NCBI RefSeq assembly: GCF_020164475.1
Contig: NZ_JAIQWX010000027.1
Span: forward strand, 1 to 55,021
Length of the DNA: 55,021 nucleotides
Direction: 5' to 3'
DNA from: Pseudomonas sp. REP124
GTDB taxonomy: Bacteria > Pseudomonadota > Gammaproteobacteria > Pseudomonadales > Pseudomonadaceae
The stretch's first letter is position 1. Each line of letters starts with the position of its first letter. Shown piece after piece: positions 1-8,865 of this stretch. Under the pieces are notes generated by a model. The model saw only the letters and a program-made list of their open reading frames with translations. It was not told where the DNA came from and searched no databases. The translations under genes were made by a program, and so were the position numbers.

Positions 1-10
1 GAATGACACA

Positions 11-47
11 CCGCTTTCGCGAGCAAGCCCGCTCCCACAGGGTTCTG
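11..47. repeat. REP element, probably one half of a REPIN
   Basis: The core reads CGCTTTCGCGAGCAAGCCC followed by GCTCCCACAGG. It matches, over about 37 bases, the right half of the REP pair near 28505-28541, including the flanking GACACAC. The opposite half probably lies before the window starts. Such elements are non-coding repeats of Pseudomonas genomes mobilised by RAYT transposases; none of those is encoded here. Confidence 0.85.
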
Positions 48-64
48 TGTACACCTGAAAAATG

Positions 65-99
65 AAAAAGCCCGATGCCATCTCTGGCACCGGGCTTTT
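65..99 (-). terminator. Rho-independent terminator of the YajG-like gene
   Basis: An inverted repeat AAAAGCCCG / CGGGCTTTT with inner TGCCA/TGGCA pairs forms a long stem. Read on the minus strand it follows the lipoprotein stop codon and ends in a T-rich run. Confidence 0.8.
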
Positions 100-116
100 G
101 TACATCCGGCAAACGC

Positions 117-701
117 TTACTCGCCGAGAATCTGACCCACAGTCGGATCCTTGAACAGACGCGTCAGCGCATCGCTCAACACATCGCTGACCAGCTTGGT
201 GTTGGTCTCCTGGTTCGGCGCCATGCCGAAACGCTGGTCCAGGGAGGCGCCGTAACGGCCGCTGTAGCGACGGTTGGCGTTCTGCACGTCGGAGCGGAAG
301 GTCGCGCCGATGGTTGCCTCGGTCACGTACATGCCCTCTTTAGGCGACTGATACTTCAGCTCGGCCAGGGTCACGGTCAGTTGCGGAGCGTTCATCGCAT
401 TGGCGGTCGGGGTGAAGCCCAGCAGGCGGACGGCGGCTTCGGCCTGAGCCTGCAGCTTTGGCAGAATCTGCTGGCCCTGCACGGTGATCGCGCTGGTTTC
501 CGGGTACAGGCCGCCACGGGTGCCCAGGGTTGGCGACGGACGACCGTCGACCACACGCACCACCACCGGCTGACCATGACCTACCGGGGCAAGTTGCGCC
601 GTCAGCTTCGGTTCCGGATTCAGTTGTTGCGGACTGTGGGCGCAGCCGACCAGCGTCAAGCTGGTCACAGTGATCAAACCGAACAACAGGCGTTGCAACA
701 T
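117..701 (-). CDS. YajG family outer-membrane lipoprotein
   Basis: Predicted lipoprotein of 194 residues. It starts with a hydrophobic signal peptide ending in the lipobox LVGC, with the lipidated cysteine at about residue 20. The start at 701 is chosen because GGAGAG lies just upstream and the signal peptide begins there; the longer frame to 776 adds residues with no signal character. The rest is soluble and includes a PVVVRVVDGR segment and a region of alternating hydrophobic residues, consistent with the YajG family (DUF4156-like small lipoproteins of unknown function). It stands alone with its own terminator. Function unknown; the family call is from overall resemblance. Confidence 0.75.
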   Translation of the reverse strand: MLQRLLFGLITVTSLTLVGCAHSPQQLNPEPKLTAQLAPVGHGQPVVVRVVDGRPSPTLGTRGGLYPETSAITVQGQQILPKLQAQAEAAVRLLGFTPTANAMNAPQLTVTLAELKYQSPKEGMYVTEATIGATFRSDVQNANRRYSGRYGASLDQRFGMAPNQETNTKLVSDVLSDALTRLFKDPTVGQILGE

Positions 702-900
702 GCTCTTCTCTCCATAATCAGGCACAAACAGGTCGGCAGTATAGCGGTGGGCCGCCACGACGAACCAGTGCAACAATCAAGGATAACTCCTACATACCTT
801 TCGGATTTATCACCTGTCACAGAGCTGTCACCGCCCATACACTCGCACGTCATGCCGCTCTGACAACCTTTGTCGCATATACCTCGAAAGGTTCCCCGCC

Positions 901-1134
901 ATGCGTTTTCTTATCTCATTGTTCGCCCCACGCCCACTTCATCGCTGCTTCGCCCTGCTCGATCGCAACGGTCATTGCCAGGCATTCAAGCAATGCAGCC
1001 TGCAGCCTATGGGCGACGGATGGGTGGAAATCGATGAAATTCGCCTCAACTGGCTACATCAGCCACTGCCCGCCAGCGCCCGTGTCGTCCAGCAACAGGC
1101 ACGCCCTCGAGTACGACAACTGTTGACCACCTGA
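901..1134 (+). CDS. Small conserved hypothetical protein (77 aa)
   Basis: A 77-residue basic protein with no signal peptide. It contains LDRNGHCQAF and a WVEIDEIRLNWL segment, which gives a small beta-rich appearance. AAGG about nine bases before the ATG can serve as ribosome binding site. Codon use has the usual G/C third positions, and no better frame overlaps it, so it is probably real. I do not recognise a family. It lies upstream of the long mqo leader and is separated from mqo by about 740 bases. Confidence 0.55.
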   Translation: MRFLISLFAPRPLHRCFALLDRNGHCQAFKQCSLQPMGDGWVEIDEIRLNWLHQPLPASARVVQQQARPRVRQLLTT

Positions 1135-1444
1135 CCGGATGCCTAATAAAAGTCATTCAACACGCCCATTTCCCTGCGTTTCTTAGATACAATCTCCCCC
1201 CGATTATAAGGACGTCTCCTGATCGGGCCTCGCAACACCGTCAATGCTCCGGCATTGGCACTCCGCACCGCCCACAGAGAGCCGCCCACACAGATCGAGT
1301 GAAGCTGGCGCGCTTGCTGTTCCTCTGGCAAAACCTCCACTTTTCGCGAATCTGCAGAGCTGTCATTACGCTCGGTCACTGAGCTGTTTGCCCGATTTGC
1401 CCGTCATGCATTCCCTGGCGGCCAACCCTGCGGGCACGGTACCA

Positions 1445-1464
1445 GGCTGGGACAGCCCTTTTTT
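1445..1464 (+). terminator. Possible weak terminator in the mqo upstream region
   Basis: GGCTG, GGA loop, CAGCC, then C and six T residues. The stem is only five base pairs, so it would be weak unless helped by flanking structure. With a promoter near 1190 it would define a transcript of about 260 bases without a clear ORF. Confidence 0.35.
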
Positions 1465-1533
1465 GAGGTTCACGTCTTCAAAAGAGCGTGAAAAAAACGG
1501 GTTTTCACAACTTCACAAGAGTGTGGCGAGCAA

Positions 1534-1623
1534 ATGAATAGTTTTGCGTCTGGATATGCACCATTAGCGTCTACATCAGCCCGACGACACAGGACCGAGT
1601 ACCTCACTAATACCGGAGCCTGA
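1534..1623 (+). CDS. Candidate 29-residue leader peptide ORF
   Basis: ATG at 1534 to TGA at 1621-1623, encoding a short Ser/Ala/Arg/Thr-rich peptide (MNSFASGYAPLAS...). The only upstream purine-rich stretch is GGCGAG, which is a modest ribosome binding site. It lies 250 bases before mqo. It is listed because the area otherwise lacks genes; coding status is unproven and coincidence is quite possible. Confidence 0.2.
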   Translation: MNSFASGYAPLASTSARRHRTEYLTNTGA

Positions 1624-1874
1624 AGCCTGTCCGCTACGGATTTGGTTGCACGAACGGAGGTATCGACCATAAGTCGAATTGCCAGTCGCCCGTCGAAATG
1701 AGTTCATGTGAACTCTGATTAGACCCGGCAGGCAGCGTCCGTCGAAGTTGCAAAAAATTGCGAAGATTCGGACATGGCGATCCTGCCATGGGTACCTGGG
1801 GCAAACAGACACGCCCCGTCACTCCTGGCAGCCATGCCGTCAATTTGGTGCTGCAGATTTTGGAGACGCGTTAA

Positions 1875-3386
1875 ATGGCGCATAACGAAGCAGTCGACGT
1901 AGTACTGGTTGGGGCCGGCATCATGAGTGCCACCCTCGCAGTACTGCTCAAAGAGCTCGACCCCGCGATCAAGCTGGAAGTCGTCGAGCTGATGGATTCC
2001 GGTGCCGCGGAGAGTTCCAACCCGTGGAACAACGCCGGTACCGGTCACGCCGGCCTGTGCGAGCTGAACTACACGCCGCAGTCTGCCGACGGCAAAGTCG
2101 ACATCAAGAAAGCCGTGCACATCAACACCCAGTTCGAGGTGTCGAAGCAGTTCTGGTCGTACCTGACCAAAAAAGGCACCTTCGGTTCGTGCAAATCCTT
2201 CATCAGTCCGGTGCCGCACCTGAGCTTCGTTCAGGGCGACAAAGGCGTGTCGTTCCTCAAGGAACGCTTCAACGTGCTGAGCAAGCACCACGCCTTCAAC
2301 GACATGGAATACACCGAAGACAAGGCCATCATGGCCGAATGGATGCCGCTGATGATGCCTGGACGCGACAAGGACGAAGTTCTCGCCGCCACTCGCGTGA
2401 TCAATGGTACCGACGTCAACTTCGGCGCCCTGACCAACCAGTTGCTCAAGCACCTGACCGCAGCACCCGATGCCCAGGTCAAGTACTGCAAACGCGTGAC
2501 CGGCCTGAAACGCAACAAAGCCGGCGGCTGGACCGTCAGCATCAAGGACGTCAACAGCGGCAACAGCCGTGAAGTCGATGCCAAATTCGTATTCCTCGGC
2601 GCTGGTGGCGCGGCATTGCCGCTGCTGCAGGCTTCGGGCATCGAAGAGAGCAAAGGCTTCGGCGGCTTCCCGATCAGCGGCCAATGGCTGCGTTGCGACA
2701 ACCCGGAAGTGGTCAAGCACCACCAGGCCAAGGTCTACAGCCAGGCTGCGGTGGGTTCGCCACCGATGTCCGTTCCGCACCTGGACACCCGCGTCGTCGA
2801 CGGCAAGAAATCCCTGCTGTTCGGACCGTACGCCGGTTTCACCACCAAGTTCCTCAAGCACGGTTCCTTCATGGACCTGCCGATGTCGGTTCGCGCCGGC
2901 AACATCGGCCCGATGCTGGCGGTGGCGAAAAACAACATGGACCTGACCAAGTACCTGGTCAGCGAAGTGATGCAATCGATGGAACAGCGTCTGGATTCCC
3001 TGCGCCGTTTCTACCCGGAAGCGAAAGCCGAAGACTGGCGCCTGGAAGTGGCCGGCCAACGGGTGCAGATCATCAAGAAAGACCCGAAAAAAGGCGGCAT
3101 CCTGCAATTCGGTACCGAACTGGTCGCGGCCAAGGACGGCTCCCTGGCGGCACTGCTCGGCGCTTCGCCAGGCGCCTCGGTGACCGTTTCGATCATGCTG
3201 GAACTGATCGAAAAATGCTTCCCGGGCAAAGCCTCCGGCGAATGGGCTGCCAAACTGGCGGAAATCTTCCCGGCTCGCGAAAAAGTCCTGGAAACCGACG
3301 CTGCGCTGTATCGCAAGATCAACACGCAGAACAACGTCGCCCTGGAACTGGTTGAAGCCAGCAGCGAGACCGAAAGCTACGCTTGA
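1875..3386 (+). CDS. mqo: Malate:quinone oxidoreductase
   Basis: FAD-dependent, membrane-associated enzyme that oxidises L-malate to oxaloacetate and passes electrons to quinone, replacing or complementing NAD malate dehydrogenase in the citric acid cycle. The 503-residue length is typical. The N-terminus has the dinucleotide-binding pattern [14 protein letters not shown] (residues 9-22), and the family segment [20 protein letters not shown] follows at about 47-66. GGAG lies shortly before the ATG. The gene is monocistronic, with a strong terminator right after it. Its long upstream leader is treated separately. Pseudomonads often carry two copies; this position corresponds to the mqoB locus of P. 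aeruginosa. Confidence 0.97.
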   Translation: MAHNEAVDVVLVGAGIMSATLAVLLKELDPAIKLEVVELMDSGAAESSNPWNNAGTGHAGLCELNYTPQSADGKVDIKKAVHINTQFEVSKQFWSYLTKKGTFGSCKSFISPVPHLSFVQGDKGVSFLKERFNVLSKHHAFNDMEYTEDKAIMAEWMPLMMPGRDKDEVLAATRVINGTDVNFGALTNQLLKHLTAAPDAQVKYCKRVTGLKRNKAGGWTVSIKDVNSGNSREVDAKFVFLGAGGAALPLLQASGIEESKGFGGFPISGQWLRCDNPEVVKHHQAKVYSQAAVGSPPMSVPHLDTRVVDGKKSLLFGPYAGFTTKFLKHGSFMDLPMSVRAGNIGPMLAVAKNNMDLTKYLVSEVMQSMEQRLDSLRRFYPEAKAEDWRLEVAGQRVQIIKKDPKKGGILQFGTELVAAKDGSLAALLGASPGASVTVSIMLELIEKCFPGKASGEWAAKLAEIFPAREKVLETDAALYRKINTQNNVALELVEASSETESYA

Positions 3387-3398
3387 TTCGGCGCCATG

Positions 3399-3438
3399 AA
3401 AAAACGCCCCGTCCTCATTGAGAGCGGGGCGTTTTTTT
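3399..3438 (+). terminator. Rho-independent terminator of mqo
   Basis: ACGCCCCG...CGGGGCGT stem flanked by A-run and T-run, 12 bases after the mqo stop codon. The A-run on the left means it could also act for minus-strand transcripts. Confidence 0.92.
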
Positions 3439-3450
3439 GTGCCTGTTTTC

Positions 3451-3519
3451 TGTAGGAGCCGAGCTTGCTCGCGATGGCGATCTCAAGGACGCCTTCACCG
3501 GCAAGCCGTACTCCTACAT
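3451..3519. repeat. REP pair with one degraded half
   Basis: The left half TGTAGGAGCCGAGCTTGCTCGCG matches the local REP consensus. The right half, ending GCCGTACTCCTACA, is a diverged inverted copy. It lies between the convergent mqo and PA4642-like genes. Confidence 0.7.
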
Positions 3520-3527
3520 TAACGGGA

Positions 3528-3815
3528 TCAGCCGCGAGCTTTCTGGATCAGCTCGATGTATTCAGGCGCATTGCGCTGATCCTGGATCAGGGCAACGAAG
3601 TCATTCCCCTGCTCGTCCTTGCCATTGAGATCAAAGCCAGCCTCGATGAAGAAGGTCAGGAAACGTTCGAAATCGTCGATACGCAGGCCACGGTAGGCCT
3701 TGATCAGTTTGTGCAACGAAGGCGAAGTGGCGTCGACCGGTTCGAAATCGAGGAACAACTTGATCTGCTCATCGCCGATCTCGTCACCAATCACTTGTTT
3801 CTTATCTTTACGCAT
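3528..3815 (-). CDS. PA4642-type conserved hypothetical protein
   Basis: A 95-residue soluble protein, MRKDKKQVIGDEIGDEQIKL at the start, with a central FLDFEPVDATSPSLHKLIKAY segment and a YRGLRIDDFERFLTFF helix. It resembles the small Pseudomonas protein family I recall as PA4642, which occurs beside mqo. A GGAG site precedes the ATG. No membrane segment, signal peptide or catalytic motif is visible. The C-terminal part, AGFDLNGKDEQGNDF, has the look of an ankyrin-like turn (aspartate/asparagine-rich). Function unknown. Confidence 0.75.
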   Translation of the reverse strand: MRKDKKQVIGDEIGDEQIKLFLDFEPVDATSPSLHKLIKAYRGLRIDDFERFLTFFIEAGFDLNGKDEQGNDFVALIQDQRNAPEYIELIQKARG

Positions 3816-3878
3816 TGCCGACTCCAGCTCGCAGACATTTCACGGGGCGGGCAGTTTACCCCTGCGCGGGCCCGGCAC

Positions 3879-4364
3879 TCAACGCGGACGAACGCTGCCG
3901 GTGTGCAGATCGGCCCAGATATGGCCGTTGGCGTAGCTGAGGAACTGGCAATACACGGTGTCATTGCGCAGCAAGTCCATGATCACCCGGTACTGCGCCA
4001 GCGGGTAATACAGCGTCAGGGTCTTGCTCTGCTCGTCGTAGACCGGCTTTTTCAGGCTTTTGCTCTCGCCATCGAAATTGACCAGCACCTGATTGATCGT
4101 CGCGCCCTTGTTCAGGGATTTGCCTTTGAGGCGAATCATCAATGGCGAAGTGACCGGGATCGGCTGCTGATTGGACTGACGCTGATTGCCGACCACCACC
4201 GAATACTCGGTGACTTGCAGCAATTGTTGCTGCTCGGGCTCGGCGTCACGCAGGGTCAGGTCATCCGGAGGCAAAAATTGCCCATGCATCGGCGCCGGTG
4301 CGGCGGCCAGGGGCAGGCTGAAGGTGAGCAGTAGAGCGGCGCAACAGCGAATCAAAGGGCTCAT
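3879..4364 (-). CDS. Secreted conserved hypothetical protein
   Basis: 161 residues from the ATG at 4364, chosen because CGGAG lies six bases upstream and because a clean signal peptide (SPLIRCCAALLLTFSLPLAAA) begins there. The mature part has an alternating beta-strand pattern (LTLYYPLAQYRVIMDLLRND), suggesting a small beta-sandwich periplasmic protein. It is separated from the next upstream gene by a REP pair, and from the PA4642-like gene by only about 60 bases, so the two may be cotranscribed. I do not recognise a named family. Confidence 0.65.
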   Translation of the reverse strand: MSPLIRCCAALLLTFSLPLAAAPAPMHGQFLPPDDLTLRDAEPEQQQLLQVTEYSVVVGNQRQSNQQPIPVTSPLMIRLKGKSLNKGATINQVLVNFDGESKSLKKPVYDEQSKTLTLYYPLAQYRVIMDLLRNDTVYCQFLSYANGHIWADLHTGSVRPR

Positions 4365-4421
4365 GACGGGCTCCGGGGGCGGGGCCGGGCACTTTAGCAT
4401 GCGCTAGTGCACACATCTCAC

Positions 4422-4523
4422 CTGTAGGAGCGAGCTTGCTCGCGATGGTCGTCAACGATGACGCTGGCTCCCTGACATCCCGCGGTGTCTGAACCACCAT
4501 CGCGAGCAAGCTCGCTCCTACAG
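4422..4523. repeat. REPIN (inverted pair of REP sequences)
   Basis: CTGTAGGAGCGAGCTTGCTCGCG and its near-perfect reverse complement enclose about 50 bases of unrelated sequence. It can fold into a long hairpin downstream of the WbuC-like gene on the minus strand. Confidence 0.88.
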
Positions 4524-4537
4524 TGAAGGAATAACCA

Positions 4538-5011
4538 TCAGTCGAACTGCGCACGCATCCAGGCGTGATACTCCGCGACGCCCGGTTCGCCCTCGCGCGG
4601 CGCCCAGTGTGCCAGTTCGCCCTCGCCTACCGGGCGATAAGGGCCGGCCTTGCACTCGAACATCAGGCTATCGGCCTCCAGCACCACCAGACCATGGAAC
4701 ACGCCGGTCGGCAAATCCACGCCTACACAGTCGCCGCCCGCCTGCAGAACCTGCTTTTTAACCACCGCGCCGGTCTCGTCGAAAATCAGCAGACCCAAGC
4801 GCCCCTTGAGGACCAGCAGGGTTTCGGCCTTGTTTTCACCCAAGTGACGATGAGGCGGGATATAGGTAGCAGGTTGCAAACCGACCGCCATGCGATGGCA
4901 GGCCTCTTCCATCTGGTGGAAGTTGTGGTGCTGACGCCCACGAGGATTGGCCCCGGCTTTCTCGGCCAATTCGGTGAACAGCGTTTGATCAAGAAAGCTC
5001 GGTGCGGTCAT
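4538..5011 (-). CDS. WbuC family cupin-fold metalloprotein
   Basis: 157 residues. The cupin motif is visible as YIPPHRHLGENKAETLLVLKG (about residues 50-70), whose two histidines and glutamate are expected metal ligands, followed by a beta-rich stretch and DLPTGVFHGLVVLE, which carries a further histidine. This pattern fits the WbuC family (DUF6016-type cupins found near O-antigen genes in some species); the reaction is not established. It starts four bases after the hpt stop codon, so hpt and this gene form an operon. Confidence 0.8.
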   Translation of the reverse strand: MTAPSFLDQTLFTELAEKAGANPRGRQHHNFHQMEEACHRMAVGLQPATYIPPHRHLGENKAETLLVLKGRLGLLIFDETGAVVKKQVLQAGGDCVGVDLPTGVFHGLVVLEADSLMFECKAGPYRPVGEGELAHWAPREGEPGVAEYHAWMRAQFD

Positions 5012-5014
5012 TGC

Positions 5015-5572
5015 TTACATTCCTTTAACGGCAAAAATCCCGTTGGCGTTGCGCCAGTAGCCTTTGTAGTCCATGCCGTAACCGAAGATATAACGGTCGA
5101 TGCAGGGCAATCCGACGAAATCGGCCTTCAGGTCCGGGCGAGCCTTGCGGTCGTGGTCCTTGTCGATCAGCACGGCGGTGTGCACTTTACGGGCGCCGGC
5201 GTGGCGGCAGAAGTCGATGATCGCGCCCAGAGTGTGACCTTCATCAAGGATGTCATCGATGATCAGCACGTCACGATCGATGAAGGAGACTTCCGGCTTG
5301 GCTTTCCAGAACAGTTCGCCGCCGCTGGTTTCGTTGCGATAGCGAGTGGCGTGCAGGTAGGACGCCTCCAGGGGAAAGTTCAGATGGGTCAGCAGTTTGC
5401 CGGAGAAGATCAGGCCGCCGTTCATCACGCAAAACACCACCGGGTTGCTGTCCGCCAGTTGGTCGTTGATTTGTGCACCGACACGGGCGATGGCCGCCTC
5501 GACTTCAGCTTCGGTGTACAGGCAGTCAGCCTCTCGCATGATTTGACGGATATGCTCGAGATCAGCGGACAT
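5015..5572 (-). CDS. hpt: Hypoxanthine-guanine phosphoribosyltransferase
   Basis: Purine salvage enzyme that joins hypoxanthine or guanine to PRPP. The PRPP-binding motif appears as VLIIDDILDEGHTL (about residues 100-113) and the family's aromatic base-binding region as KADFVGLPCIDRYIFGYGMD. The ATG at 5572 gives 185 residues, the expected size, with TGGAGAG upstream; the longer frame to 5620 has no such site. It is divergent from upp, so purine and pyrimidine salvage share one intergenic region. Pseudomonas homologues often keep the name 'hypoxanthine-guanine phosphoribosyltransferase' (PA4645-like). Confidence 0.92.
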   Translation of the reverse strand: MSADLEHIRQIMREADCLYTEAEVEAAIARVGAQINDQLADSNPVVFCVMNGGLIFSGKLLTHLNFPLEASYLHATRYRNETSGGELFWKAKPEVSFIDRDVLIIDDILDEGHTLGAIIDFCRHAGARKVHTAVLIDKDHDRKARPDLKADFVGLPCIDRYIFGYGMDYKGYWRNANGIFAVKGM

Positions 5573-5745
5573 GGCGCTCTCCAGGGGAATAAGGGGGTAC
5601 GGATTTGGAAAAGCGGGCAAAGGTACGCATCCCGCACGGCCAGATCAAGCCTTTGTGGACTAACGTACTCTAATGTCTATAGGACAACACCCTCGGATAG
5701 ATTAATCTAGGCCGGTTTTTTTGCCCGCCGCCGGAGCCTTTCCCC
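5573..5745. promoter_or_regulatory. Divergent hpt/upp intergenic region with a 12-bp palindrome
   Basis: The region contains TAGATTAATCTA, a perfect palindrome at 5698-5709, about 36 bases before upp. It could be a regulator half-site pair, but no regulator can be named. TCTATA and TTGTGG hexamers 17 bases apart upstream of it are a weak promoter candidate for upp. Confidence 0.35.
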
Positions 5746-6384
5746 ATGCCTATTCTCGAGATCCGCCATCCGCTGATCCGTCACAAACTTGGCCTTATGC
5801 GCCGCGCAGACATCAGCACCAAGAATTTCCGTGAGCTCGCTCAGGAAGTCGGAGCCCTACTCACCTACGAAGCCACCAAAGACCTGCCGCTTGAAACCTA
5901 CGATATCGATGGTTGGTGCGGCACCGTGTCGGTTGAGAAAATCGCCGGCAAGAAAATTACCGTGGTGCCGATCCTGCGCGCCGGTATCGGCATGCTCGAA
6001 GGCGTGCTCAGCCTGATCCCGGGCGCCAAGGTCAGCGCCGTGGGCGTGGCCCGCAACGAGGAAACCCTCGAAGCCCACACCTACCTGGAAAAACTGGTAC
6101 CGGAAATCGACGAACGCCTGGCCATGATCATCGACCCGATGCTCGCCACCGGCGGTTCGATGGTCGCCACCATCGACCTTTTGAAGAAAGCCGGCTGCAA
6201 GGACATCCGCGCCATGGTGCTGGTCGCCGCACCCGAAGGCATCGCCGTGGTCGAGAAAGCTCACCCGGACGTAACCATCTACACCGCCTCCATCGACCAG
6301 AAGCTCAATGAACACGGTTACATCATCCCGGGCCTGGGCGATGCCGGCGACAAGATCTTCGGCACCAAGCAGAAGGACGCGTAA
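5746..6384 (+). CDS. upp: Uracil phosphoribosyltransferase
   Basis: Converts uracil and PRPP to UMP. The 212-residue protein shows the PRPP motif [20 protein letters not shown] (about residues 126-145) and the uracil-binding tail segment near [32 protein letters not shown] precedes the ATG by about nine bases. The uracil transporter starts two bases after its stop codon, so uptake and conversion are in one operon, as in other gammaproteobacteria. Confidence 0.97.
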   Translation: MPILEIRHPLIRHKLGLMRRADISTKNFRELAQEVGALLTYEATKDLPLETYDIDGWCGTVSVEKIAGKKITVVPILRAGIGMLEGVLSLIPGAKVSAVGVARNEETLEAHTYLEKLVPEIDERLAMIIDPMLATGGSMVATIDLLKKAGCKDIRAMVLVAAPEGIAVVEKAHPDVTIYTASIDQKLNEHGYIIPGLGDAGDKIFGTKQKDA

Positions 6385-6386
6385 CC

Positions 6387-7661
6387 ATGCAGGATGAGTT
6401 CAACGATCCGCTCTGGCGCACGGTGCTGTCCGGCGCACAGATGCTGTTCGTGGCCTTCGGCGCCTTGGTGTTGATGCCGCTGATTACCGGTCTTGACCCG
6501 AACGTGGCGCTGTTCACCGCAGGCCTGGGCACGATTCTGTTCCAGATCGTCACCGGGCGTCAGGTGCCGGTTTTCCTGGCGTCGAGCTTTGCGTTCATCA
6601 CCCCGATCATCCTCGCCAAGGGCCAGTTCGGCCTCGCCGCTACCATGGGCGGCGTGATGGCGGCCGGTTTCGTCTACACCTTCCTGGGCCTTGCCGTGAA
6701 GATCAAAGGCACAGGCTTCATCGATCGCCTGCTGCCGCCGGTGGTGATTGGCCCGGTGATCATCTCCATCGGCCTGGCCATGGCGCCGATTGCCGCCAAC
6801 ATGGCGATGGGCAAGGCGGGTGATGGCTCGGAGCTGATTCATTACCAGACGGCGATGATGATCTCGATGCCCGCGCTGCTGACCACTTTGATCGTGGCCG
6901 TGTTCGGTAAGGGCATCTTCCGCCTGGTGCCGATCATTTCCGGCGTACTGGTGGGTTTCGCCATGTCGTTCTATTTCGGTGTGGTCGATACCGCAAAGAT
7001 TGCCGCCGCACCGTGGTTCGCCATTCCTCAATTCACCGCTCCGGAATTCAACTGGCAGGCGATCCTGTTCATCGTCCCGGTGGCCCTGGCTCCGGCCATC
7101 GAGCACATCGGCGGCGTGATCGCAGTAGGCAGCGTGACCGGTCGCGATTACCTGAAGAAGCCGGGCCTGCATCGCACCCTGCTCGGTGACGGCATCGCCA
7201 CCACCGCAGCCGGCCTGTTCGGCGGTCCGCCCAACACCACCTATGCCGAAGTGACTGGCGCGGTGATGCTGACCAAGAACTACAACCCGAAAATCATGAC
7301 CTGGGCGGCGATCTTCGCCATCAGCCTGGCGTTCATCGGCAAATTCGGCGCGCTGCTGCAGAGCATTCCGGTGCCGGTAATGGGCGGGATTCTCTGCCTG
7401 TTGTTCGGCTCGATCGCGGCGGTGGGCATGAACACCCTGATTCGCCACAAGATCGATCTGGGCGAGGCGCGCAATCTGGTGATCGTTTCGGTGACCCTGG
7501 TGTTCGGGATCGGCGGCGTGCTCGTCGGTACCGGTACCGGTCCGGACGACTTCGGCCTCAAAGGCATCGCGCTGTGCGCGGTGGTGGCGATTGCGCTGAA
7601 CCTGATTCTGCCAGGCAATGACAGCTGGAAGCACAAGAAGGCGGAAGAGCCGCTGCTCTAA
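6387..7661 (+). CDS. uraA: Uracil permease (NCS2 family)
   Basis: Inner-membrane proton symporter for uracil, 424 residues with about a dozen hydrophobic segments. The NCS2 signature is seen as VPVALAPAIEHIGGVIAVG (about residues 228-246), including the glutamate that contacts the base in UraA, and GGPPNTTYAEVTGAV follows near 280. It directly follows upp. A long hairpin just after the stop codon probably ends the operon. Confidence 0.95.
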   Translation: MQDEFNDPLWRTVLSGAQMLFVAFGALVLMPLITGLDPNVALFTAGLGTILFQIVTGRQVPVFLASSFAFITPIILAKGQFGLAATMGGVMAAGFVYTFLGLAVKIKGTGFIDRLLPPVVIGPVIISIGLAMAPIAANMAMGKAGDGSELIHYQTAMMISMPALLTTLIVAVFGKGIFRLVPIISGVLVGFAMSFYFGVVDTAKIAAAPWFAIPQFTAPEFNWQAILFIVPVALAPAIEHIGGVIAVGSVTGRDYLKKPGLHRTLLGDGIATTAAGLFGGPPNTTYAEVTGAVMLTKNYNPKIMTWAAIFAISLAFIGKFGALLQSIPVPVMGGILCLLFGSIAAVGMNTLIRHKIDLGEARNLVIVSVTLVFGIGGVLVGTGTGPDDFGLKGIALCAVVAIALNLILPGNDSWKHKKAEEPLL

Positions 7662-7666
7662 AAACA

Positions 7667-7731
7667 TTCGCGGGCAAGCCTTGCTCCTACAGGCAAACAC
7701 AAATTCTGTAGGAGCAAGGCTTGCCCGCGAA
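7667..7731. repeat. REP-type inverted pair acting as uraA terminator
   Basis: TTCGCGGGCAAGCCTTGCTCCTACAG and its reverse complement are separated by only about 14 bases. This predicts a very stable hairpin six bases after the uraA stop codon. There is no T-run, so any termination effect is inferred. Confidence 0.85.
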
Positions 7732-7762
7732 GCTTTAAAGCTTTGTTGTGAATGAAATAGCT

Positions 7763-7827
7763 ATCGCGAGCAGGTTCGCTCCCACAAGTTGAGCACCTTC
7801 ACTGTGGGAGCGAGCCTGCTCGCGATC
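7763..7827. repeat. REPIN between uraA and hemH
   Basis: ATCGCGAGCAGGTTCGCTCCCACA and the inverted copy TGTGGGAGCGAGCCTGCTCGCGAT. It ends three bases before the hemH stop codon. It belongs to a different REP subtype (GTGGGAGCGAGCCTG) from the neighbouring pair at 7667-7731. Confidence 0.87.
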
Positions 7828-7829
7828 TT

Positions 7830-8852
7830 TCAAAGCGCCAAAGGCGCTCGCTCACACAACGCACTCAACGCATGCGCCCAGCGCGGGTCATCGTTGAGGC
7901 ACGGCACCAGCACCAACTCCTCCCCTCCCGCCTCGCGGAACTGCTCCAGGCCGCGATCGCCGATTTCTTCCAGGGTCTCGATGCAGTCGGCCACGAAGGC
8001 CGGGCACATCACCAGAATCTTCTTCATGCCGCTTTTGGCCAGCTCATCCAGGCGCGCCTCGGTGTAGGGCTCGATCCACTTGGCGCGACCCAGTCGCGAC
8101 TGGAACGACACCGACCACTTGCCGTCCGGTAGCCCCATGCGCTTGGCAAATTCCCGGGCGGTGCGCAGGCACTGACCGCGATAACAGGTCGCGACCACCT
8201 CCGGCGGTGCCCCCGCGCAACAATCACCGTGGCCATCGAAGCGGTGACCGGGGTTGAGTTTCGTCAGATGACGCTCCGGCAAGCCGTGGAAACTCAGCAG
8301 CAGGTGATCGTAATCCTGCTCCAGATACGGTTTGGCCGTGGCGACCAAGGCATCAAGGTATTCCGGTTGATCGTAGAACGGCTGCAGCACCGAGAGCTGT
8401 ACATCGAGCTTCTTCTCGCGCACAACGCGCTTGGCTTCCTCGATCACCGTGGTCGTGGTGCTGTCGGCGAACTGTGGATAAAGCGGCGCCAACGTAATGC
8501 GTTTCTGCCCTTGGGCGACCAGGCGCAATAGCGTCGTTTCAATGGACGGCTCGCCATAGCGCATCGCCAACTCGACCGGGCCGTGATGCCATTGCGAAGT
8601 CATCGCCTGTTGCAGGCGCCGGCTGAGCACCACCAACGGCGAGCCCTCCTCCCACCAGATCGAGGCATAGGCGTGGGCCGACTGCTCGGGTCGCTTGATC
8701 AGAATCAGCGACACCAGCAAACGCCGCACCGGCCATGGCAGGTCGATCACGTAAGGATCCATCAGAAACTGATTGAGATAGCTGCGCACATCCGCCACCG
8801 AAGTGGAGGCCGGTGAGCCCAGGTTGACCAGGAGCAACGCGTGATCGGTCAT
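7830..8852 (-). CDS. hemH: Ferrochelatase
   Basis: Inserts ferrous iron into protoporphyrin IX, the last step of haem synthesis. The 340-residue form starts [14 protein letters not shown] at 8852, with AGGA upstream; the frame extends to 8900 but the extra residues are not family-like. The active-site histidine region [13 protein letters not shown] (about residues 195-207) and the conserved [17 protein letters not shown] segment near 270 are present. The TIGR01777 epimerase gene ends 14 bases upstream, so the two are one transcription unit. Confidence 0.95.
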   Translation of the reverse strand: MTDHALLLVNLGSPASTSVADVRSYLNQFLMDPYVIDLPWPVRRLLVSLILIKRPEQSAHAYASIWWEEGSPLVVLSRRLQQAMTSQWHHGPVELAMRYGEPSIETTLLRLVAQGQKRITLAPLYPQFADSTTTTVIEEAKRVVREKKLDVQLSVLQPFYDQPEYLDALVATAKPYLEQDYDHLLLSFHGLPERHLTKLNPGHRFDGHGDCCAGAPPEVVATCYRGQCLRTAREFAKRMGLPDGKWSVSFQSRLGRAKWIEPYTEARLDELAKSGMKKILVMCPAFVADCIETLEEIGDRGLEQFREAGGEELVLVPCLNDDPRWAHALSALCERAPLAL

Positions 8853-8865
8853 GAAACGTCCTATT

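Larger units (their letters stand above)
1135..1874 (+). other. Long region without a confident gene upstream of mqo
   Basis: About 740 bases with no convincing gene. A TACAAT hexamer at 1188-1193 and TATAAG at 1205-1210 are possible -10 elements. A short GC hairpin followed by six T residues ends near 1464, and a GTGAAAA/TTTTCAC inverted repeat lies at 1488-1508. A 29-codon ORF (1534-1623) starts MNSFASGYAPLAS. A Shine-Dalgarno-like ACGGAGGT near 1650-1660 has no ATG behind it. The region could hold a small RNA and the mqo leader, but nothing here is proven. Confidence 0.5.

Noticed and set aside
1143..1379. 78-codon minus-strand frame and overlapping 97-codon plus-strand frame before mqo
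   Set aside because: Neither has a ribosome binding site, a family motif or a coding-like composition; they overlap each other and probable regulatory elements.
1719..3107. 462-codon open frame antisense to mqo
   Set aside because: It is a mirror frame of a high-GC gene, rich in His, Val, Gln and Arg without any family motif. mqo on the plus strand is unmistakable.
4422..4523. CRISPR-like repeats
   Set aside because: The repeats are inverted pairs, not evenly spaced direct repeats, and no cas genes are near; they are REPINs.
6318..7700. 460-codon frame antisense to uraA
   Set aside because: His/Arg/Gln-rich shadow of the uraA codons with no recognisable domain.
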